The notes under the pieces: model-generated
The model's database searches: none
Seen by the model: only the letters and a program-made list of their open reading frames with translations
What the model was told of the DNA's origin: nothing
Shown here: in pieces, positions 56,834 through 64,000 of the stretch
Layout of the letters: each line of letters opens with the position of its first letter
Position numbering within the stretch: the stretch's first letter is position 1
Assembly: GCA_028673005.1 (NCBI GenBank)
Contig: CM054112.1
Location: 186,198,564 to 186,262,563 of the forward strand
Direction: 5' to 3'
Source of the DNA: Tanypteryx hageni
Lineage: Eukaryota > Arthropoda > Insecta > Odonata > Petaluridae
Length of the DNA stretch: 64,000 bases
Made by a program: the position numbers and the translations under genes

Positions 56834-58590
56834 CTGTAACAAATAATATAAGATATTCTAAAAGGAAAAGTTTTTAATTTAATTCTTTTGCTATCCTTCT
56901 TAAAAAAGATTTCTAATGGTGGGAGGTACGTGTACTTTTTGCGTAACAAATTGATGATTTTGTCTAACCTTCCAAACTCGCGTTTACTCTGCGACACTTG
57001 CAATTCGAAGTGTCAATCTGAAATTGATAAGGAAAGGTCAGAAAGAAATACAACTCCCGTTATCAAGTTATCACAGCAACGTAATGACGGACAGGTTGTA
57101 AACAATTCTTGTGAAACATATGTCAAAGTGACTCCGTTATATCTATTTCCTTTCTTCCGTTTTATAAGTCCCTTCAAAAGACAGAATATTCTCAAGCATA
57201 TAACGGAAAAGGGTAGTAAAAAAGCTTTATTTATTAAGAATGTCTCTCGATAAACACATTCGGCCAGGCAAGAAATTTTTTTAGCAACTAGCATTCCTAA
57301 ATTTATACTAGAAACCTACATCTGAAATAAGCAGTTACCATAAAACTAACAAATCTTTCCTTTCAGATATCACACGCTTTAAGATACGAGTTCTCAGCAG
57401 TGAAATCAAAGCAACTATCTAAAATCAAAACAACAAGCCAAATGCGACGGATTGCACCGAAAAATACATTATATAAGCAGCCCTTTATGCATTGTAAATT
57501 TTAATATTCATCGGGGACTGGCTATAAAATATTTAATATTTAAACAATATCCTTGGTCAAGAGGTTTGGCGTCGGGAAAGTTGATTTACGACCGACTTAC
57601 AAAAATAAGTTAATGGTTAAAACCTCTTCACGATCAACTACGCAACATTTCAACAGTCCAGAACCATTTGAGTCAAAATTAAAGATGAAGATAATCCCAT
57701 GCCAGATTTTCCGAACTGTTGGACAATGTCCAAAGCGAGTGAAATACAAAACATCCACTTCCATTTTTACATGCCTACTAAAGGCAATAACACCTTTTTT
57801 TACATTTCACACTTTATGGTATCCACGATAAAGGAACGACTCGAAAAAATTTTCCGGCTTTATTTTTTCCAACTGATCGAGGGGAGAGTGAACGCAATTA
57901 AAATTGGTGCGAGTCTCCTCGTTAGTCACATCACGCCATCAGTCAATTGGTCGGACAGCTGACGCCTACGGCTGCAAACTGCCACACGGCGAATCGTTCG
58001 GACCGGCTAATGCCAAGAATTATCACAAACTTCGACCTTCCTCATCCCGAGGTAATCCAGGAAGATATCAATCATCGCAACATATTGTGCGTAAGGAATC
58101 GCACGGCCGCCGAAAATGAGGAAAATGACGGGTTGCCGCAACTTCTGAGCGATCGAAACCAAGACGGAATCTTTTCTTGACCGTCAAAGCGACGTTAAAA
58201 TCCCGCCCGTGCATAAATTAGAAAATATCCGAGTAGAATCCTTATTTTTTAACGGCCAAAACGAAGATATATCTTCAAGTTTCTACGAGACCGTCCCTAA
58301 CCGACATCCGGCATCAAAACCCTCCAGCAAACCAGTTCGAATCCCAGTGGGATAGAAAAGTTTTTCCTCCCATATAACCCGGCTCCTCCATCCTCTTCTC
58401 TTCCCCAAAAATATTTCGACAACAGCCCTAACAGTTGGCTGGGTGCAAATAGAATCTTTCTTCACACCCGGCTCCACCACTCTCTCTCTCTCTCTCTTTC
58501 CCGCACCCACCCATCCTTCCTACCGACCTCCTGCGAGCCAAGAGAAGCGCGGACACGCCAAACGTGATCCTGAATACAGACAGAAAGAGA

Positions 58591-58592
<2 letters not shown>
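56834..58592. other. RhoGEF first intron, no firm feature
   Basis: AT-rich on the left; from about 57880 more mixed. The overlapping short frames have no domain. A tRNA B-box-like gttcgaatccc occurs at about 58336 without a matching A box. Confidence 0.4.

Positions 58593-58652
<60 letters not shown>
58593..58652. repeat. (TA)n microsatellite
   Basis: About 30 TA units, 390 nt downstream of the first-exon donor of the RhoGEF. Frames across it are artefacts. Confidence 0.97.
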
Positions 58653-58657
<5 letters not shown>

Positions 58658-59038
58658 AACGCGGCTCCTAAAGAACACAACCCACGAAAGCCTTGAGACA
58701 AAGAGCGGATCCGAAAGGTGTTTTTCGATCGTTCCAACCACGGCACCCTGGAATAACAAGAGTCGGTATCCTCCTTTCGATATATGAAAGGAAAGAAGGA
58801 GAGAGACTTTTCTTTTCCCTCGAGAAGAGATCGGAAAAGATATCCCGACAGAATTAAACTCCTTCGCCCGACCCCACCACACTCCGCGCGGGGCAACCTC
58901 CACCTCTCACTCCTGCCACCGCTCAGCCTCCGAATGGGGGACGCATCGTGACTCAGCCCTCTCTCTCACACTCTCTAGAAGGGTGAGGAAGGAAAAAACC
59001 AACGTGAAAGAGGGAGTACTCTGGCCAGTGGTACTCAC

Positions 59039-59190
59039 CCGACGGATGCGGTCTTAGCGGCTGCGACAGACGTGGCCGGCGGTGACGACCTCAGCCTCTC
59101 CGTCAACTCTCTCAGCCTCTCGGACCTCCCCCTTCTTCGCCTCTTGTCCCGACTTCCGCCCCCGGTGCGGGTCGCCGCCGCCTCCTCCAT
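59039..59190 (-). CDS. Arhgef17-like: RhoGEF long-isoform first coding exon
   Basis: ATG at 59190 lies in a strong context (gcgccATGG). It opens MEEAAATRTGGGSRDKRR, RRGRSERLRELTERLRSS and PPATSVAAAKTASV, 50 codons plus two bases, ending at the strong donor GTCGG|gtgagt in phase 2. Both the 33-nt microexon and the giant exon accept phase 2, giving an uninterrupted product. The N-terminus is Ala-rich then highly basic, with a short amphipathic RSERLRELTERLR helix. The frame stays open far upstream, but that part crosses a small tandem repeat and lacks a better start, so I take it as 5'UTR. The exon is embedded in a strong CpG island. Confidence 0.6.
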
Positions 59191-60211
59191 GGCGCCCCGC
59201 GCCCCACAGGGCCCACGCGGGGTCCACCACGGCGGCGTCGCGTGAGAACCGGTGGAGGCGAGCGCTCCGCTCTCGCCGGCCGAAGGAGCTTCTCCTGCCG
59301 CCACTACAGCGGCGGCGGCCCGCTCCCCGCGGGCGGGCCCACGGACCCCTCCGCCGCGGGGGAGGTGGAGGAGGCGGGGGGAGGAGGGCGGCCGGAGGGG
59401 GGAAAGAGGGAGAAGGGGTTCCGGGCTAAAGAAAGCTCGGGGCGTGGAAGGGGGGGAACCAGAAATAGCCTCTCTACCCCAACAGCAGCAGTTTTCCTCG
59501 TCCGCCTCTTCGGCAGCCGTGCCCGCGACGCAGTCCTCCTCCTTCCCGCCTCTTCCTCCCTCCGCCCCCTTATTATTATTATTACTGCCGACGGCACCAC
59601 CACCGCCGCCGCCGCCCCCACGCCTATCCCTCGGGCGCTCCTCGTAGTTTCCGCGCCCTCCGCTGCTCCTCGCGACGCACGATCCTTCCACCGGCCACGG
59701 CTTCAGCGGAGGGGCGGCAGGGGGCAGCAGGGTGGAGAAAAGGCCGCCACGGACGGTGACGTAACTGGAAGGACAGCAGGGAGGGGGAGGAGAAGAGGAA
59801 GGCGCGGAGAGGATGGAGGTGAGGAGAGGCGTGGGAGGAGGGCTGGGGGAAAAGCGAGGGGAAGAAAAAATTAGAGAATGTCTACCAAGAAGAGGGTGCG
59901 AGAGACCGAGAGAGAGAGAAAGAGAGATGGTGTTGAGGACGGGAGATGGTGTTGAGGACGGGAGATGGTGTTGAGGACAGGAGATGTTGCTGCACTTCGA
60001 GAGAGGGATGAGGATCGCACGCGATTTCATGCGTGCGACCGCAATACGTCCGACACCACGCCCCGCAATTGAGGAAGGCGGACGGCTGGGGATGAGTCTC
60101 AACGACCTAAGCCCTTGCGCGCTCGACACTTTCCATACCGTGATATCCCTTATCTTTCCCGTTCAGCCCTATCGAAATCTAAGATTTTAACGAGGTGATG
60201 AAATAAAAAAA
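59191..60211 (-). promoter_or_regulatory. CpG island, 5'UTR and promoter of the RhoGEF long isoform
   Basis: Very GC- and CpG-dense DNA (about 59200-59700) upstream of the first coding exon, with triplet-rich runs such as gccgccgccg and a ttattattatt stretch at 59570. The transcription start is probably within or just right of this block. No TATA box stands out. Long frames on both strands are composition artefacts. Confidence 0.55.
59925..59984. repeat. Three tandem copies of a 19-bp unit
   Basis: gagatggtgttgaggacgg repeats three times, the last copy slightly changed. It lies in the presumed 5'UTR/promoter of the RhoGEF. Confidence 0.9.
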
Positions 60212-60455
60212 ATGATGGGGGAGACTTTTGTGTCGCGGACGGACCTCGAGAGGATCGATCCGATCGACGCGATTAGTTTACAACAACGAGAGGTCGATAA
60301 TCGAACCAGACGCGAGAGGTCATCTTTGGGGGTGGCATCTCGACCCCGGGTGAGTATCGACTATGCTAGTGATGTGAACGTGGTAGTGGCCGATGACGCA
60401 GTCTACGGCTTATAGGATATACTTCAGGCGAAGGATATAGTAACCTGGAAACGAG
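60212..60455 (+). other. Possible divergent first exon(s) from the RhoGEF promoter
   Basis: ATG at 60212 opens 46 codons (MMGETFVSRTDLERID...VASRPR) ending at a strong plus-strand donor CCCGG|gtgagt (60349, phase 0). A second strong donor, ACGAG|gtaaga, follows at 60455. Divergent transcription from a CpG promoter is common and often non-coding. No downstream exon could be placed in the window. Confidence 0.3.
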
Positions 60456-63400
60456 GTAAGAGTGTAAGAGGAAAAAAAGCTGTCCCTCGTACTCTTCGAT
60501 CCCATCCACTCTATTATACCGTGCCCTCCATCTTCCCTACCTCACTCCCAACCTCGCCTAATACAACAGAAGAGACGCTGTCTCGGACCACAGCTCGCTC
60601 GATCCCAAACATTCTGACCTCGCTACGCCATTCCTGACCGCCTTCCTTCCTCTACTCCAATCTTCCCCTCACACTCTCTCGCCCTTCCCCTCTCTTAACC
60701 TAACGACCACCACATTTCTGAGAGAGAAAAGGAGTAAACACATTGGATACAAATATCATCCTCTATCGGTTTCTGAGGAGAAAGATTTCCCCGAAGCCAA
60801 CGAGGAAAATCGAGCAAGGAAAATTAAACTAGACGTAAATAAAAACATTTTCGTGAGAGCTCCCATGCATTATCACTCTCTCTCTCTCTCTCACCCTCCC
60901 TACCCCACTTTCCCATCCCAAAAGACAGGACGGATCCGATGGAAGCCTTGAGAATCTCGACCAACCCTCGAGAATGAAAAAACCTTGGAGATATTAATAT
61001 TTGATTACGTTCCCGCTCTTAAAATTAACCGGAAGTGTTTGATGAAATGTATAACGTCGATTCCGTAGGAAACATTAGGTCCGAGGCGTGACGACGTTTT
61101 ATTTATCGGGGAATGTATTGTGCTCGCTAGATGTTACCGCTATTCTCGGGAATCAATTGCCCAATCGGTTGGGGGGGTTCGATTCCTCCTCTGGCACGTG
61201 GCCCTGATCTGGAGGACGTTTCCCGCATCGAAAGGCGCTAGGCTTATCACAGCCACGAGATCGCTCCTGTTCGAACCTCACCCGATAGTGAAAAACGTTT
61301 CGAGATCCCGCGAGAAAAAATGTGTTCTGCAGGCCTGGCAAAAAAAATCCTTGCCCCTCGGTAAATTTCAACGGGCGAGAGAATGGAAAAAAAGTTCAAC
61401 AGGTAGTCGATGCTCAGCGCGAGTTTTAAACAAGAATTTCCATTTAAAAATTGCATCCAAACAAACGTTAATTTCGTGAATGATAACTAACTCCAACATT
61501 CACAACATGGTTGAGAAGAGTCCATGGTTATTGACTCAACCGACAGTCTTATTCCAGTCTTAAGGTCAGCTCGATAATTCTGTTTCGATGTTTATTTTAT
61601 AGCATAATATACGTTTTATCGATCTAAATTACTGTCATACAAAGATATTGGTATGAGCACTAATTTACTCGGTAATTTTTCAGGCGTCGGTCCAAATAAA
61701 AATATTTCGTAGATGCCGACTAAACCGATGAGTGGCAAACGTGGCACAAAAAAGAAAACGCGGAAAGGCCTTATTTACCATTCGTACAACTCTTAAACCG
61801 AACGTCACTTCAGGTGTCACCGATAAATAAGACGCCAAAATCTCAGCCCAGCCTCACCGCATTCTACTTATATCAGGGTCGTCATCACGGCCGGCGCAAT
61901 GGGATATTCTGTTATTCGGAGCCTCCAAAAAAGAAGGGACCTCAAAAAAGGGGCTTTACCTTTTTTCCCATCATCGCTTTCGATAACTTACGCGGATTAA
62001 AAAGCTAAACTTCGGTGAAACTATTACTACTAAATGGAAATAAGCTGTTGTCATAATTATAATAGGATATATTAATTTAAAACTCAATTGTCGTAGCTAA
62101 ATACTTTTTAAAAGTAGATTTTACGTCACCAAATTACTAAAAAATGTACAATTCAACAGCCCATTAGTTGGCATAATCTTTCACATTATTTTAAGTTTGA
62201 GGACTTCCCTAAAACAAAATAACTAATGGGGCCTAATTATTTTCGCAGGCAGGCTCCCAAAAATATCACGCCTTCCCCTGGTAAGCATTAACTATAGCAA
62301 GCTAAGGCTCCCTTCCTCGCCACCGCAACCGTCCCAAGCCGTGTGACGATTGGAATTAAAAGCGGCCACATACAACGGAAATGGGCCTCGCCTGAAGAAG
62401 GAAAAAAAACTACGTGAAATAAAAAAGGAAAGAACCGAGGAATTTCGGGTGGTAAAGTGTCAGGAGCATAAGGAGACGACGTCCTAATTGGGAAACCTTG
62501 GGAGAAAGGTGAGAGGGGGAGAGACGGACGAAGGGAGTGCAGGCGAGATGGATTACAGAGGCCGCTGGACAGGTTTACAACAGTGGGACACACACGCACG
62601 CACCAAGAAAGATCGCCCGAAAAAGTAGTAGGCAGAACGAATGAGTCGTAATGAGAAAAACAAGATTTTTTGCTCTAAGTGGTTTAATGGAATATTTTTA
62701 CGCGATTTTCAATTTTTATTAAGCTCAACTGGAAGGGAGACGAAGCTTTTCTTCCGCGATGGGTAAAAAGTAGTAGAAAAAATATCGGACATTTTTATCA
62801 ACCTTTCTCTTCCACTCGGGACTACTCCATATGCCCTGTGCAGAACGGTTCATCGGCCTATCCCTTCCATCTCAGACACGATTCTCCTCTCGTTTTACAT
62901 TCACAATCGATTTTTTGAAGAGTCAATACTGTTATGTCGTTTGAAATAAAAGAGGTTGTAGTAATCTGTAACTCGATTTGTCCCAAAACTTCGATTCGTT
63001 AAAAAAAAGGATGATGAATACAAATCCGTTTACTGCGATAGCGATTTAACACACCCATTTCAATAAAAAAACCCAGGCATACGATCCTGTCATGAAATGA
63101 TAGTCAACTAAGCTAAAAGACTCATATCTTAAGACAGATTTACTGCAATCAGTAAAGAAGATCGGCTTTATCATACATACACACAACGGTATTCGCAAAT
63201 ACTCGTATAAGGAATTTCGCGCCATTTTCATACAGCTATTTTTGGATTGCACGTGCAATCAAGCTATAAAATGCTTAAAAATCTATTTACTTTTACCTGT
63301 ACCGACGAGGCAAAGGGAAAGCTTCCAATAAGTATATACTTCAAATCAAAAAATTTCCTTCCTATAATTTAATTAAAATATTGGAAGTAATTTCATTGAA

Positions 63401-64000
63401 TTATTGAGATATCTGGTTATCATCTCCCGTCTACAATCGCCTTCCTAGTTCGTCTTAATTTTGTTTGTTTTCTACTCTTTCTGTATTAGTCTACATTATA
63501 TTGAGAAAACAACTTGAGTTTTTAAATAGAGTATTATTTATCGAAATAATATTTAGGATGCATCAACGTCATAGTTTAAATATTAGCTTGATTAATTATT
63601 GAAACCACATTTAGTCAAATGTGGAACATAATTGATACAAAATGCAAAATAGATAACCTACACTGAAGACATGGATTACACGCCCTTCGATTAATTTATT
63701 TAAACGAAGCATTCAGTGAGTCCTGTCGCATAAGACATTAAGTATTCGACCCGTGAGTCTATCTCTTTTAGTTATCGTTCACGGCTGAAGAGTTTTAAAT
63801 TTTCAGCCTGAACAAGTTCCACGAGTAATAACACAGGTTTACGAAGTTAGTCGTGCAAGAACTCGAGCGATAAAGGTTTATTTAGGAAGGTATACAGTCA
63901 TGGAACATGATTTCATGATTATATTTAAAGAAAGCGTTTCTTGACGTCGATTACTCAATAAAAACAATATCTTTATTACACTTTGATGTACTTATGATAG
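60456..64000. other. Flanking sequence upstream of the RhoGEF, no gene recognised
   Basis: C/T-rich patches at 60480-60720 and (CT)n at 60877-60892; otherwise AT-rich. Frames at 61120-61479 (both strands) and 62288-62599 lack domains and paired splice sites. A plus-strand donor-like AAAG|gtgaga at 62511 and a minus-strand CAG|gtaaaa at 63289 have no convincing exon. A B-box-like ggttcgattcc occurs at 61177. I see no complete mobile element. Confidence 0.4.

Noticed and set aside
59082..59874. Plus-strand frames of 115-210 aa, Arg/Gly/Ala-rich
   Set aside because: Composition artefacts of the CpG island opposite the first RhoGEF exon.
59191..60129. N-terminal extension of the 364-aa minus-strand frame upstream of ATG 59190
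   Set aside because: It starts at a GTG, crosses a tandem repeat and CpG-island sequence, and other frames are equally open. The ATG at 59190 has a far better context, so this part is treated as 5'UTR.
1..64000. CRISPR arrays, operons, prophage or rRNA genes
   Set aside because: None are visible. The tandem repeats here are micro- and minisatellites without spacers, and the gene structure is eukaryotic.

Overview
The window looks like nuclear DNA of an arthropod, most probably an insect with a large, repeat-rich genome. The species cannot be named from the sequence. Evidence: AT-rich introns of many kilobases, GT..AG splice sites, CpG-rich promoter-like islands in an AT-rich background, long (TA)n and (CT)n arrays, and decayed hAT, pogo/Tigger, MITE and non-LTR elements. 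There are no bacterial-style operons. Most long open frames are chance frames in low-complexity or CpG-rich DNA.

The main gene is on the minus strand and runs through nearly the whole window. It is a Rho guanine-nucleotide exchange factor whose DH (RhoGEF) domain resembles the ARHGEF17 (TEM4) family. Exons in transcription order: a first coding exon in a CpG-rich block (59190-59039), a candidate 33-nt microexon (56833-56801), one giant 3.68-kb exon for a disordered Ser/Pro-rich N-terminal half (49231-45550), a candidate 63-nt exon (30885-30823), a candidate 15-nt microexon (29905-29891), and two 78-nt exons that open the DH domain (780-703 and 539-462). The gene continues beyond position 1. 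All these exons join in a consistent reading phase. A second promoter with its own ATG exon (17262-17122, phase 0) would give a short isoform that begins just before the DH domain.

A second, small gene lies on the plus strand inside the introns of the RhoGEF: exons 18354-18427, 42118-42155 and 44363-44646. Splicing them keeps one frame and predicts a 131-residue protein with a single hydrophobic segment. I do not recognise it. Its first exon and the short-isoform exon of the RhoGEF are divergent and share a CpG-rich block at about 17.3-18.35 kb, so this is a likely bidirectional promoter.

The rest is intron. It contains five tails of non-LTR retrotransposons, two longer hAT copies with 8-bp target duplications or near-duplications, several hAT-like MITEs, a pogo-like MITE in (TA)n DNA, a 1.4-kb foldback element, and a nest at 37.6-41.6 kb in which a Tigger element (itself carrying a smaller Tigger-like MITE) and an hAT element sit in an older tandem repeat. 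Exon calls rest on splice consensus, phase and domain similarity read by eye; no database search or transcript data were available.
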